Origin: CAIXSC01 sp046349855
Lineage (GTDB): Bacteria; Planctomycetota; Planctomycetia; Pirellulales; Pirellulaceae
Assembly (NCBI GenBank): GCA_046349855.1
Contig: JAXMBM010000035.1
Span: 1-64,000 of the forward strand
Direction of reading: 5' to 3'
DNA: 64,000 bases
A model generated the notes under the pieces. That model did not search any database, was not told the DNA's origin, and worked only from the letters and a program-made list of their open reading frames with translations. Numbering within the stretch: the first letter of the stretch is position 1; each line of letters opens with the position of its first letter. Both the position numbers and the translations under genes were made by a program. Below, piece after piece: positions 17,357 through 25,378 of the stretch.

Positions 17357-18808
17357 ATGTATCCATGTGGACGAATCAGACCCACGCAGGGCTCGCGCCG
17401 CGACTGGCTGCGACAGACGGCCAACGGTTTCGGTGCGCTCGCTCTGGCATCGTTGCTCAACGAGTGGGAAGGAGAGCGGCTCGTGGGGGCGGAGCAGGCC
17501 GGGCGGCCGCCGCGTGCTGTCTTTGGGCCGAAGCCGGGACATTTCGCATCCCGGGCGAAGCATGTCATTTTTCTGTACATGGACGGCGGGCCGTCGCAGG
17601 TCGACACGTTCGATCCGAAGCCGCGTTTGCAGCAGGACAACGGCAAGCCGTTTGCGATGAAGATCGAGCCTACTCAGTTCAACAACAACGGCAACACGCT
17701 GGGAAGTCCCTGGGAGTTCAAGCAGCGGGGCGAAAGTGGCCTGTGGATCAGCGATCTGTTTCCCCACCTGTCGCGGCATGCCGACAGTTTGGCGGTGCTG
17801 CGATCGATGACGGCCGATTTCTCCGAGCACACCAACGGCAATTATTTCCTCCACACCGGGATCGGTATTCAGGGGCGCCCCAGCATGGGCGCCTGGTTTG
17901 GCTATGGGCTGGGGAGCGAGTGTCTGGACCTGCCCAGTTTCATCGTGCTCAACGGGGGCCTGATCCCACCCGGCGGGCTCGATAATTTCAACAGTGGCTT
18001 CCTGCCGGCGACGTTTCAGGGCTCGATCTTCAACGCCGGTGATGTGCCCGTGGCCAATATCCGTCGCACGGAGGCCACCGAGAAACTCCAGACGAACAAG
18101 CTGGCCCTGATGAAGCAGCTCGACGCCGGCGTCCTCGACCGGCTGGGGCACGTCGATCAGCTGGAGTCGGCCATCGAGAATTACGAGCTGGCATATCGCA
18201 TGCAGACGGCGGTACCCGGGCTGGCGGATCTCAGTCGCGAGACCGAAGCCACACGCGAACTGTACGGCTGCAACTCCACGAACGCCGGGACAGCCACCTT
18301 CGGTCGCCAGTGCCTGTTGGCGCGGCGCCTGGTCGAGCAGGGAGTGCGGTTTCTGGAGCTGACGTGCCCGTCGGTGGGACACGATCGCTGGGATCAGCAC
18401 GGCAACCTTCGCAAAGGGCACGCCGACAATGCCCTGGCGGTCGATCAGCCCATCGCCGGTCTGATCCAGGACCTCAAGCAGCGCGGGTTGTTCGAGCGGA
18501 CGCTGCTGGTGTGGGCCGGGGAGTTTGGCCGCACCCCCTTTGCTCAGGGGTCGGATGGCCGGGACCACAACCCCTTCGGTTTCAGCGTCTGGCTGGCGGG
18601 CGGTGGAGTGAAAGGGGGCCAGACGTACGGGGAGACCGACGACTACGGCTACAAGGCGGTGGAGAACAAACTGACGATCCACGACCTGCACGCCACGATG
18701 CTCCACCTGCTGGGCGTGGATCACACGCGACTGACGTTCCGCTTCGGTGGCCGCGACGTGCGACTGACCGATGTCTACGGCGAGGTCGTGAAGGAGATCC
18801 TGGCGTAG
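17357..18808 (+). CDS. DUF1501 domain-containing protein, Tat-exported (second copy in window)
   Basis: A 483-residue protein with a twin-arginine leader (SRRDWLRQTANGFGALALAS, about 13-32), then YMDGGPSQVDTFDPKP near 75-90, the DUF1501 signature. Family segments ARRLVEQGVRFLELTCPS (about 325) and WAGEFGRTPFAQGSDGRDHN near 385-405 are intact; the final part mentions the metal-type HxxxLHLLG motif (HATMLHLLGVDH). It differs clearly from the other DUF1501 at 3.6 kb and belongs to the subgroup usually adjacent to DUF1553, but no partner is next to it. The upstream ATG at 17339 is an alternative. It ends before a clear terminator. Confidence 0.9.
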   Translation: MYPCGRIRPTQGSRRDWLRQTANGFGALALASLLNEWEGERLVGAEQAGRPPRAVFGPKPGHFASRAKHVIFLYMDGGPSQVDTFDPKPRLQQDNGKPFAMKIEPTQFNNNGNTLGSPWEFKQRGESGLWISDLFPHLSRHADSLAVLRSMTADFSEHTNGNYFLHTGIGIQGRPSMGAWFGYGLGSECLDLPSFIVLNGGLIPPGGLDNFNSGFLPATFQGSIFNAGDVPVANIRRTEATEKLQTNKLALMKQLDAGVLDRLGHVDQLESAIENYELAYRMQTAVPGLADLSRETEATRELYGCNSTNAGTATFGRQCLLARRLVEQGVRFLELTCPSVGHDRWDQHGNLRKGHADNALAVDQPIAGLIQDLKQRGLFERTLLVWAGEFGRTPFAQGSDGRDHNPFGFSVWLAGGGVKGGQTYGETDDYGYKAVENKLTIHDLHATMLHLLGVDHTRLTFRFGGRDVRLTDVYGEVVKEILA

Positions 18809-18860
18809 GCCGCGGGGTCAGTGTGCCGCTGTCGAGGGACCGGACGCCGCCTTGACACTG

Positions 18861-18896
18861 GGAAACGAGCACGGGACACTGGCTCGTTCCGTTTTT
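18861..18896 (+). terminator. Rho-independent terminator of the DUF1501 gene
   Basis: Stem AACGAGC/GCTCGTT, extendable by GG/CC with one bulge, with an 11-base loop, then CCG and five Ts. It lies between the DUF1501 stop and tRNA-Lys. Confidence 0.75.
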
Positions 18897-18921
18897 CCCT
18901 GGCAGTTCGCTGCGAGGGAGG

Positions 18922-19024
<103 letters not shown>

Positions 19025-19325
19025 AGGTTTCGCACCTTGGCGTGCAAGCTCGCACGTTTTCTAGAGTTGCGGCGAGGCGAGCGGATCAATCGCCAGTTTG
19101 TGAGTCGACACTAGCGATCGCGTTAAAGTCTTGATGGTTACCAAGTGCGCATGCACGGTGCGGGCCGACTTTCCGTTGTCAAGCAGTTGTGCCGCCACCC
19201 GATTGACTCCGTCGGCTGCTATGTCGGCGGCTCAAGTGAACTGAGCCGGGGAGGACCCGTTGGCATGGTTCGCCAGGGAAGGCAAGGCGACCGACTTCTG
19301 GCGACCGTACGATGGACCAGGGCCG
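19025..19325. other. Gene-free stretch inside the putative island
   Basis: No convincing frame, RNA or hairpin. A short motif TTTTCTAGAG from the repeat recurs near 19058. Base composition looks less GC-rich than the flanks by eye. Confidence 0.4.
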
Positions 19326-19676
19326 TCACAGGAACTCGATGCGGCTCGTCATCGACTCGGCCGAGGAGGAATGGACGAAGGCGGCCAACCGCCGCACTTT
19401 TTGGCCAATCGAGTAGCGTTGTTCGGGAATCACGACAATTCCCGCGTGCGGCCGACCTGCTTGGAGATATTCGCGATGCAATCGGGCGAAGTCACCGGCA
19501 TTGAACGTGTAAATTACCCGGCCCAGTTCGGTCGCGAACTTCAGTTGCTCAGCGTCTGACGTGCCACACCGATTCGCCTCGACGGTCGTTACCAAGTCCA
19601 CTCCGCGAGCACGAAGCCCCGCAACCACCGACGACTCGGACGCATCTTCGTCGACATACAGACGAACGACCGTCAT
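19326..19676 (-). CDS. DUF5615 PIN-like protein (putative toxin)
   Basis: A 116-residue protein with the DUF5615 pattern: acidic LYVDEDASE near the N-terminus (5-13), GLRARGVDLVTTVEANRCGTSDAEQL in two parts around 20-45 and TFNAGDFARLH near 56-66. This is the Mut7-C/PIN-like nuclease fold with Asp/Glu clusters that could bind a metal. In many bacteria it follows a DUF433 gene, and the pair is regarded as a predicted type II toxin-antitoxin module. It starts 10 bp after the DUF433 stop, so the two are cotranscribed. Toxicity is inferred from family context only. Confidence 0.85.
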   Translation of the reverse strand: MTVVRLYVDEDASESSVVAGLRARGVDLVTTVEANRCGTSDAEQLKFATELGRVIYTFNAGDFARLHREYLQAGRPHAGIVVIPEQRYSIGQKVRRLAAFVHSSSAESMTSRIEFL

Positions 19677-19686
19677 CGGGCTCTCC

Positions 19687-19962
19687 TTAGCTCGCCAACT
19701 CCTGCTTTAACTGCTCGTAGTCAGCATCTGCGCTGGCCAATTCTCGTTCGATTTCGTCGCGATTCGCGTGAAAGTAAGCCAGCGCCGTATAGATCTGACT
19801 GAGTGTCAGGTGTGGATAGGTTTGGAGGATTTCTTCGGGTTGCTGCCCCTGCTTGTACAGTGTCGCAATCCGGTGAACCGTGATTCGCGTTCCGTCGATA
19901 CGGATGCGTCCCCCGCAAATTCCGGGTGTCTTGACCAAGATCGCATCAAGTGTCGTCGACAT
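19687..19962 (-). CDS. DUF433 domain-containing protein (putative antitoxin)
   Basis: 91 residues. The DUF433 core GRIRIDGTRITVHRIATLY (about 17-36) and the helix-turn-helix-like EEILQTYPHLTLSQIYTALAYF (two halves, about 43-65) are clear; the tail is an acidic helix (EIERELASADADYEQL) suited to binding a partner. The family is the presumed antitoxin of DUF5615. AAGGGG lies six bases before the ATG. The gene precedes the toxin, the usual order. Both sit within the interval bounded by the two 75-bp repeats. Confidence 0.87.
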   Translation of the reverse strand: MSTTLDAILVKTPGICGGRIRIDGTRITVHRIATLYKQGQQPEEILQTYPHLTLSQIYTALAYFHANRDEIERELASADADYEQLKQELAS

Positions 19963-20003
19963 GGCTTTCCCCTTGGCTTTCGCCTGGCCTACGTACGGCT
20001 CCC

Positions 20004-20009
20004 ATTGTA
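20004..20009 (-). promoter_or_regulatory. Possible -10 box for the DUF433-DUF5615 pair
   Basis: TACAAT on the minus strand, 42 bases before the DUF433 start codon. No good -35 hexamer is present at the expected distance, so the pair may need another activator or this is chance. Confidence 0.3.
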
Positions 20010-20137
20010 CACGGGCCCGCCGAACGTGGCGATTTCACCTGGACCACCGTTCGCGCCCGGCCGTCGTGACTGCTGCGCCTTGTGCTGCGCTCACCGCGAA
20101 AGTCGCGAATTTCCGGGAGGATTCGCACCATCCGCCT

Positions 20138-20212
20138 GGACTTTTAATCCGTAGGTCTCGGGTTCGAGCCCCGACAGGCTCACTGGTTTTCTAGAGAGCG
20201 CCTTCTCTCGCC
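20138..20212 (+). repeat. 75-bp direct repeat, right copy (tRNA-Lys 3' fragment, putative att site)
   Basis: Identical to 18950-19024. It contains the anticodon loop, T arm and acceptor 3' strand but no 5' half, so it is not a working tRNA. The sequences diverge on both sides exactly at the repeat ends (C versus T before it, A versus G after it). Confidence 0.88.
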
Positions 20213-20418
20213 GCGACTCGCCAGTAGCGGCCAAAGTCCTGCGGTTCGTGCGACTTGCGTCCGGACCGCTCTTCGCGTCCATCGCGCCGCGACTCGCCAT
20301 GTCCTGCCGCGATCCGCCGCCTGCGCGCTGCACGTGGCGCTGCACCGATGGCGGTCGATCGGCCGCCTGAATCACCCAGCCCCCGAGGGTGCGCGCTGGT
20401 CCTGGCTTTGCACCGGAG

Positions 20419-21459
20419 CTACTTCCTCTTGCTGTAACTGATGATGTGCTCCACGCCGTAATCGGAGCGGAAGCCGCCACTCACGGCCGTCCAGGTTGGC
20501 TGTTTGTCTAGTCCCGCCTCGCGGAGCCAGATCGAGTAATTCTGGAACCAGCGGTTGTTCTGAATCAGGTGGGCGGGCAGTGAGAACGCATTACTCCCCA
20601 ACCCGGTGTCCACCTCGACCCATCCGACCCCCGGAAAGTAGACCTCGGCCCAGGTGTGAATATTTGTGTAGTCCGCTCGGACCTTCTGCAACGCGCTCGT
20701 GCGTCCATCCTGTGCGTACAGGTTCATTCCCCACACCGTCCGTATCGGAATGCCGGCGCTGGCCGTCAGCTGCTGGAGGAGGGTAGCCTGGTGCCCGCAG
20801 TGCCCGCACTTCTTCTGCATGATGCTCGGGACATCCGTCGCGGCGAAGGCGACCGAGGCGTCGTACCTGAAGGTGTCCACGATCCACTTGCACATCGCTT
20901 GGACGGATTGGGCCGGCGGCAGGGTGGCCTTGAACTTGGCGGCCACCTTTGCCAATTCTGGGTGGACCGCTTTTGCGACAGCCGGATCGACGACCGCCAT
21001 CTTGTCCTCGGGCGGCGCGGCGTAGTCCTGCCATTTCGTGCGGACGGCCTTGAGGTCGAGCGTGCGATCCGTCGAAGCGACCGTCAGCGCGGAGCTGAAG
21101 ACGAGTTTCGTGCCCGGCTTCTGCTGCCCGTCGATCGTCCAGAGAAGGTGTCGGGACTCCGTCGCGGAGTGCGAGAGTTCCTCGGCAAACCCGGGGCTGA
21201 ACGCCAGCTCTGTCGCTCCGTGCTTGGCCTGCGCCGGACTCCACGCCCGGAGCGTCGGCAGGGCGTGGTACACCCGCACCTGGTCGATCTTGTCGTTCCC
21301 GGCCGGAACCACGAACGTGGTCGTCATCTTGACCTCGAACACGGTCGGTCGGAACGTTCTGACCGCTTGAGATGATGGCTGACCCAATACCGGTTTCCCA
21401 GCTGCGAACAGGACAGCGACGGAAACAGCCACAAGGACATTCAGATTACGTGGAGCCAT
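20419..21459 (-). CDS. Secreted transglutaminase-like domain protein
   Basis: 346 residues. The start is set by a strong GAGGAGG seven bases before the ATG. Residues 1-28 are a signal peptide ending near VLG. The C-terminal half is a transglutaminase-like cysteine-protease fold: nucleophile in KCGHCGHQATLLQQL (about 222-236), His in IHTWAEVYFPGVGWVE (about 276-290) and Asp in VEVDTG. The N-terminal half looks like the beta-sandwich often found before such domains. The role may be peptide hydrolysis or cross-linking at the cell surface. It lies between the second att copy and a recombinase remnant, so it may be cargo of the island or a displaced resident gene. Confidence 0.85.
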   Translation of the reverse strand: MAPRNLNVLVAVSVAVLFAAGKPVLGQPSSQAVRTFRPTVFEVKMTTTFVVPAGNDKIDQVRVYHALPTLRAWSPAQAKHGATELAFSPGFAEELSHSATESRHLLWTIDGQQKPGTKLVFSSALTVASTDRTLDLKAVRTKWQDYAAPPEDKMAVVDPAVAKAVHPELAKVAAKFKATLPPAQSVQAMCKWIVDTFRYDASVAFAATDVPSIMQKKCGHCGHQATLLQQLTASAGIPIRTVWGMNLYAQDGRTSALQKVRADYTNIHTWAEVYFPGVGWVEVDTGLGSNAFSLPAHLIQNNRWFQNYSIWLREAGLDKQPTWTAVSGGFRSDYGVEHIISYSKRK

Positions 21460-21636
21460 ACTACCCCTCCTCACGTACCGGAAGAAAATCCGAACGACCC
21501 CGCTCAGCAGACCCGCCACGGGGAGCCGAAGGACAAAGCTATGGGGCGGGGTCTGCTGCAGCGCCTGGTTCGAGTAAGCCGCTGCGCGACAGGTTGATTC
21601 TAGACGACCGCCGCGTACGTCACCACGCTCCGCCAA

Positions 21637-21912
21637 CGGATGATCCAGGATCCGCAACTCGCCGGGCTCGGCGAACGCACCCAGTAGGCTTACGTTCGCA
21701 CCGTGCGGAAGCTGGCCGCTCACTACCACCAGTCGGCGATATCGACAGCGCGCGGATGTTGGTCGACGTGCACCGCGGCAAGGGGGCAAGGATCGCTTCT
21801 TTCCCCTGCCGGCCCGTGTCGTGCGGCAACTCGGCTTCCGCAAGTCGATTCATGGGCACACCCTGCGGCATTGCTACCCCACACGTCGGCTCGAGGCGGG
21901 AGTTGACCCGAT
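21637..21912 (+). pseudogene. Remnant of a tyrosine recombinase (integrase)
   Basis: In one frame the sequence reads RMIQDPQLAGLGERTQ, then a stop, then AYVRTVRKLAAHYHQS: the N-terminal core-binding domain of XerD/IS91-type recombinases. After a deletion, MLVDVHRGKGAR appears, and a frameshift leads to DRFFPLPARV. A third frame gives the C-terminal box HTLRHCYPTRRLEAGVDP, with the HxLRH motif. Stop, frameshift and internal deletion make it non-functional. It could be the integrase that placed the island in tRNA-Lys, or an unrelated IS91-type relic. Confidence 0.78.
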
Positions 21913-22446
21913 GAGCGGCCCCTCCCTCCCTCCGCCGGTCGAGCTTCGGTCGCGTCTGGGCAACGCCGTGGGGGCGCCGCGCGCCCGGCCGATGCGGGTT
22001 CTATCCGAAGCCAGCGGGAGGAGGTAGCTTGTTCCCGGCGACTTTTCGGGCGGCGTACCAAGCCGGGCAATGGCGAGATTGCAGTACGTCACGTCAGTTC
22101 GGTTCTGTGTCGCATGTGACGAGTGACAGCGCCGTGGAGCAGCGGTCATGAGCCTCGGTCGCTGGCTCCCAGGTGGAGCGGTCAAACTCGGATGCGTCAA
22201 CAGCGAGCGGAAGCGCGGCCGCATCGAACAGACGCAGCTCCAACGGAAACGCCACGAATTCCACGGCGACTGAAACGACCCCATTTCACCACACCAGTGA
22301 CTTGTCCACGTAAGGGTTTCGCGGGAACTTAGTCCGGCCTTGTTCGAGTGCGGTAAGGTTGGCTCGGCAAGGTTGTCGCCAAGTGACGGTAGTGGTGTGA
22401 TGCGACGAGTGCCGGTCCTTCGGGGGCAATGGTGACGGGAGCAGGG
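21913..22446. other. Non-coding relic sequence
   Basis: No frame with protein-like composition on either strand and no structured RNA that I recognise. It probably is decayed mobile or cargo DNA linking the recombinase remnant to the inverted repeat. Confidence 0.4.
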
Positions 22447-22559
22447 CGTTGGACCACGGAGTGGTCAAGACTTTGCGGGCACGTAGCGCGGCGTTCGGGG
22501 CCGATGGAGACAGGCTCATCGTCGTGGCTCATAGTCGTGGACCACTCCGTGGTCCAACG
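22447..22559. repeat. Inverted pair of 20-bp palindromic repeats
   Basis: CGTTGGACCACGGAGTGGTC at 22447-22466 and its exact reverse complement at 22540-22559, 73 bp apart. Each arm is itself a small hairpin (GACCAC-GGA-GTGGTC). The layout is like REP/BIME elements mobilised by TnpA-REP transposases. Confidence 0.8.
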
Positions 22560-22807
22560 TGTCATCGTGAATTGCACCCCGCTAATCGGACCAGCGGATA
22601 AGGTGGATTCGGGCGGTTGGCGTTGTTGTCACGGTTCAACGTGCGGAGGCGGTACCCCCAAAGGATCGGGATCGAAGTCGGAAAAAAGATCGGGACTCGG
22701 AGGGACCGCGAACGCGTATCGTCGACCAGTCGGGTGCTAAAGCGTCGATGGCGGCGGGAGCGATGCAGCTGGCCGCGATGCTCCCCCTGCTGAATGCCAC
22801 GCTGTGA

Positions 22808-23020
22808 CGCAACAACGCGGCGTTGGCGAAGGTGGCCAGCGATTGCGCCGCGAGCCCGGACGAGGACCGAAAGTTGGCGGAGGCCGAGTCGGCTGCCGGT
22901 CGGGCCTGCGAATTGACCACGGACGGCGACCCTGCCTGCCTGGAAGCGCTGGCAGCCGTACAGATCCGTCAGGGGGAGTGGGAGTCCGCCATCGAAACTC
23001 AGCAGAAGTGCGTCAGCGGT
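22808..23020 (+). pseudogene. Truncated C-terminal part of a TPR protein
   Basis: After a stop codon the frame reads NNAALAKVASDCAASPDEDRK, then SAAGRACELT...DPACLEALAAVQIRQGEWESAIETQQKC (abbreviated). This is the pattern of the last TPR repeats in planctomycete kinase or regulator proteins (LAWLLATCPD...A...ACELT...LDTLAAAYAEAGDF). No start or upstream part exists, and the frame runs on into the convergent sigma-factor gene, so it is a leftover fragment. Confidence 0.6.
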
Positions 23021-23027
23021 TACCGGA

Positions 23028-23624
23028 TCAGGGCGCAGGCCGATCTCGACGCCAGATCTGGCGAATCAGCTGCAGTTTCCGTTCGACCGTCCGCGTGGCG
23101 CGGCCCCACTTCGCAGCGATTTCGTCGTTGCTGTAGCCTTCCATTTTGAGGACGGCGAGTTCCACCAGTTCGGGCGAGGGGAGTTGTTTCAGCAGGTGCT
23201 CGCATTGTTCGGCGACCTCCGCGGCAAACTCGGGAGTTGGTTCTGACCCCGCCAGTTGAGCCAGCAACAACTCTTCGTCGCCCGCCTCCTCGAGACGCGT
23301 CCAGTGGCCACCCCGCTTCTGTCGATTGGCATCGCGCACCAGGTGCAGGACTTTGTGCAGCGTGATGGTAACGAGCAGCTTCCAGAGGTCATCGCGACAG
23401 GTGATGTCGGGAAAACGGCGGTTTTCCCAGCCCCGGCAGAAACTCCGGAAGGCGCTCAGGGCCACATCTTCTTCGTCGGCCGCCAATCGCGCGCGTCCCT
23501 CCAGCTTGCGCCGCGCCAGGACGACCAGTTGGCCATAGTACGTTTCCCACAAGCGTTCGGCGGCCTTGCGGTTTCCCTGCTGCAATTGCCGCAGCCAGAG
23601 CGTGGGAGACGCATCCTCGGACAT
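23028..23624 (-). CDS. RNA polymerase sigma factor, ECF-type
   Basis: 198 residues from the ATG at 23624 (MSEDASPTLWLRQLQQGN), the usual start pattern of planctomycete ECF factors. Region 2 spans about 20-95 with WETYYGQLVVLARRKL and the DVALSAFRSF segment that contacts core polymerase and the -10 element; region 4 is at the end with VLKMEGYSNDEIAAKWGRATRTVERKLQLI (two parts), a helix-turn-helix for the -35 element. No anti-sigma gene is adjacent. ECF factors of this group are often linked to Ser/Thr kinases; one kinase gene lies 1.7 kb away. An upstream in-frame extension to 23813 looks non-coding. Confidence 0.88.
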   Translation of the reverse strand: MSEDASPTLWLRQLQQGNRKAAERLWETYYGQLVVLARRKLEGRARLAADEEDVALSAFRSFCRGWENRRFPDITCRDDLWKLLVTITLHKVLHLVRDANRQKRGGHWTRLEEAGDEELLLAQLAGSEPTPEFAAEVAEQCEHLLKQLPSPELVELAVLKMEGYSNDEIAAKWGRATRTVERKLQLIRQIWRRDRPAP

Positions 23625-23857
23625 GGAGTCTTCTCGATCAGGAAGGAAGGTGGCCTGGCACGCCTGTCGTCGGAGGCGTTGCCTGGCCTGCCGCATCACT
23701 GTACTCGAACTGGACTCGACTGTCCTGCCAGGTGGCTTCGCTCCGGACGGAACGGCCTCCCCTATTCCAGGGTAGCTGTGCGAGGAGCAGATTACGCCAC
23801 CGGTTCGCGGCACGTCCAGGCGGGAGGAAATCGAGCGAGCAGCGTGCCGGAGAGGCC

Positions 23858-23893
23858 GCGCCGGCGCGCGCCACGAGTGGCGCGGGCCGGCGC
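23858..23893 (-). terminator. Long GC-rich hairpin after maf
   Basis: GCGCCGGC pairs with GCCGGCGC and CGCGCCA with TGGCGCG around a CGAG loop, interrupted by one G-G mismatch. It begins two bases after the maf stop on the minus strand. No T-tract follows. Confidence 0.5.
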
Positions 23894-23894
23894 G

Positions 23895-24512
23895 TCATCC
23901 GGGCGAACCCAGACGGGTGAGCATCTCTTCCAGGAGTTCCATCGGCAGTCCGACGACGTTGGATTCGCTCCCGTCGAGCAGATGGATCCAGTCGAGTTCA
24001 TCCTGATAACCGAAGGCGCCCGCCTTTCCCTCCCAGGCACCGGTGTCGAGGTAGGCGTTGATTTGAGCGTCGTCGACCGGGTCCATGACCAGCCGGCTCA
24101 CGGCCACCTGCACGTGGTGCTCGTCGCCGGGACGCTGCCACAGGCAGAGCCCGCTGTAGACGTGGTGTTCGCGTCCGCGCAGCAGGCGGAGCATTTCGGC
24201 GGCATGCTCGCGATGATGCGGCTTGCCCAGGATCAGTCCCTGGCATTCAGCGACCGTATCGCAACCAATGACGAGGCCCTCGGAGAGGCGTTGTGCGACG
24301 TCTCCCGCCTTTTGCCAGGCCAGCCGAGCGACCAGTTCGGGAGGTGTTTCGCGACTGCAGACACCACACTCGGCCGACTCGTGAGGCGGAATGACCTGGA
24401 ATGTGTAACCGGCCTGAGCGAGCAGTTCACGGCGTCGCGGCGACTGGCTGGCCAGGATCAGCGGTCCGACCAGCGGGGGGCGACCAGGAACGGGGGCGGG
24501 TGGAGTCGTCAT
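23895..24512 (-). CDS. maf: Maf family nucleotide pyrophosphatase
   Basis: 205 residues. ILASQSPRRRELLAQAG at about 18-34 is the Maf nucleotide-binding signature; IGCDTVAECQGLILGKP (about 81-97) carries the acidic metal site; GKAGAFGYQDE (about 163-173) and the ending SNVVGLPMELL are standard. Maf enzymes hydrolyse non-canonical or canonical nucleoside triphosphates (dTTP/UTP, m7GTP) to monophosphates and act as house-cleaning enzymes; the precise subfamily is not resolved here. It is divergent from the pseudouridine synthase gene, with 29 bp between the start codons. Confidence 0.93.
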   Translation of the reverse strand: MTTPPAPVPGRPPLVGPLILASQSPRRRELLAQAGYTFQVIPPHESAECGVCSRETPPELVARLAWQKAGDVAQRLSEGLVIGCDTVAECQGLILGKPHHREHAAEMLRLLRGREHHVYSGLCLWQRPGDEHHVQVAVSRLVMDPVDDAQINAYLDTGAWEGKAGAFGYQDELDWIHLLDGSESNVVGLPMELLEEMLTRLGSPG

Positions 24513-24541
24513 GCGAAGCGAGGCGGACGGAAGGCGTTAGA

Positions 24542-25273
24542 ATGAGGACCATGAACGAGACGATACGGGTGCTGTACGAAGATAACCACTTGCTGGTGGT
24601 CAACAAGCCGGCGGGGCTGGCCACCATGGGAGTTGGTCCCGACGATCCCAGCCTGTGGCGGCTCGCCTGTCGTTACCTCAAGACGAAGTACCGCAAGCCG
24701 GGTAACGTCTACCTGGGAGTGGTCAGTCGATTGGATGCGTTGGTGACCGGCGTGGTGGTGTTTGCTCGAACTTCCAAGGCGGCCGCGCGGTTGACCGAGC
24801 AGTTTCGCGAAGCCGACGTACACAAGCTCTACTGGGCGATTGTCGAACGCCCACCGGAGCCGGCTCAGGGGGCGTGCCTGGACTGGCTGGTCAAGGACGA
24901 AGCCCAACGGCGGATAGTGGTGGCGAACGCCTCGACCCCGGACGCTCGGGAAGCTCGCTTGCGCTACTCGACGCTGGCACGCCTGCCGCGGGCGGTGGGG
25001 CAGACGCCCGGGGCGACCCTGGTCGAGGTGGAACTGGAGACGGGGCGTAAGCATCAGATCCGCGTCCAGCTGGCGAGCCGTGGATGGCCAGTGGTGGGGG
25101 ATGGCAAGTACGGGGCACGCGCGCCGTTCCCCCAGGGGATTGGCCTGCACGCTCGGCAGTTGCGTCTGCTGCATCCGGTGCGGCGTGAGCCGCTGGAGCT
25201 GATCGCCCCCGTCCCCACCTCTTGGCCGGTGCGGGACGACTGGCGGCCATCGGGGGAGGGAGCTAAGTTTTAA
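24542..25273 (+). CDS. RluA-family pseudouridine synthase
   Basis: 243 residues. The start is set at the ATG after GGAAGG (7-base spacing); an ATG nine bases later is possible. YEDNHLLVVNKPAGL near residue 12 and VVSRLDALVTGVVVFAR near 62-78 are RluA motifs, with the RLD aspartate as the catalytic residue. KLYWAIVER, ETGRKHQIRVQLASRG and HARQLRLLHPVRREPLEL follow in order. These enzymes isomerise uridine to pseudouridine in 23S rRNA or tRNA. There is no S4 domain, so it resembles the short RluC/RluA-type or TruC-like enzymes; the target base is not predictable. Confidence 0.9.
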   Translation: MRTMNETIRVLYEDNHLLVVNKPAGLATMGVGPDDPSLWRLACRYLKTKYRKPGNVYLGVVSRLDALVTGVVVFARTSKAAARLTEQFREADVHKLYWAIVERPPEPAQGACLDWLVKDEAQRRIVVANASTPDAREARLRYSTLARLPRAVGQTPGATLVEVELETGRKHQIRVQLASRGWPVVGDGKYGARAPFPQGIGLHARQLRLLHPVRREPLELIAPVPTSWPVRDDWRPSGEGAKF

Positions 25274-25378
25274 GGAGGCGATCGGGAGGCGGCTGTGGCA
25301 TGGGCTCCCGAGTCCCGCTGGTTACCGTGGTCGTGCGTTTCTCGTTCCACCGTCCCTCCCCGAGCCGAGAACTGCCGG

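Noticed and set aside
16759..17646. Upstream extension of the secreted protein at 16198-16758
   Set aside because: It is antisense to the HIT and DUF1501 genes; the signal peptide and ribosome site fix the start at 16758.
20138..20194. Second tRNA-Lys gene
   Set aside because: The acceptor 5' strand and D arm are absent; only the 3' half is present.
20091..20480. Minus-strand frame containing SGLEPETYGLKV
   Set aside because: This peptide is the antisense translation of the tRNA-Lys 3' half in the repeat, a well-known false ORF.
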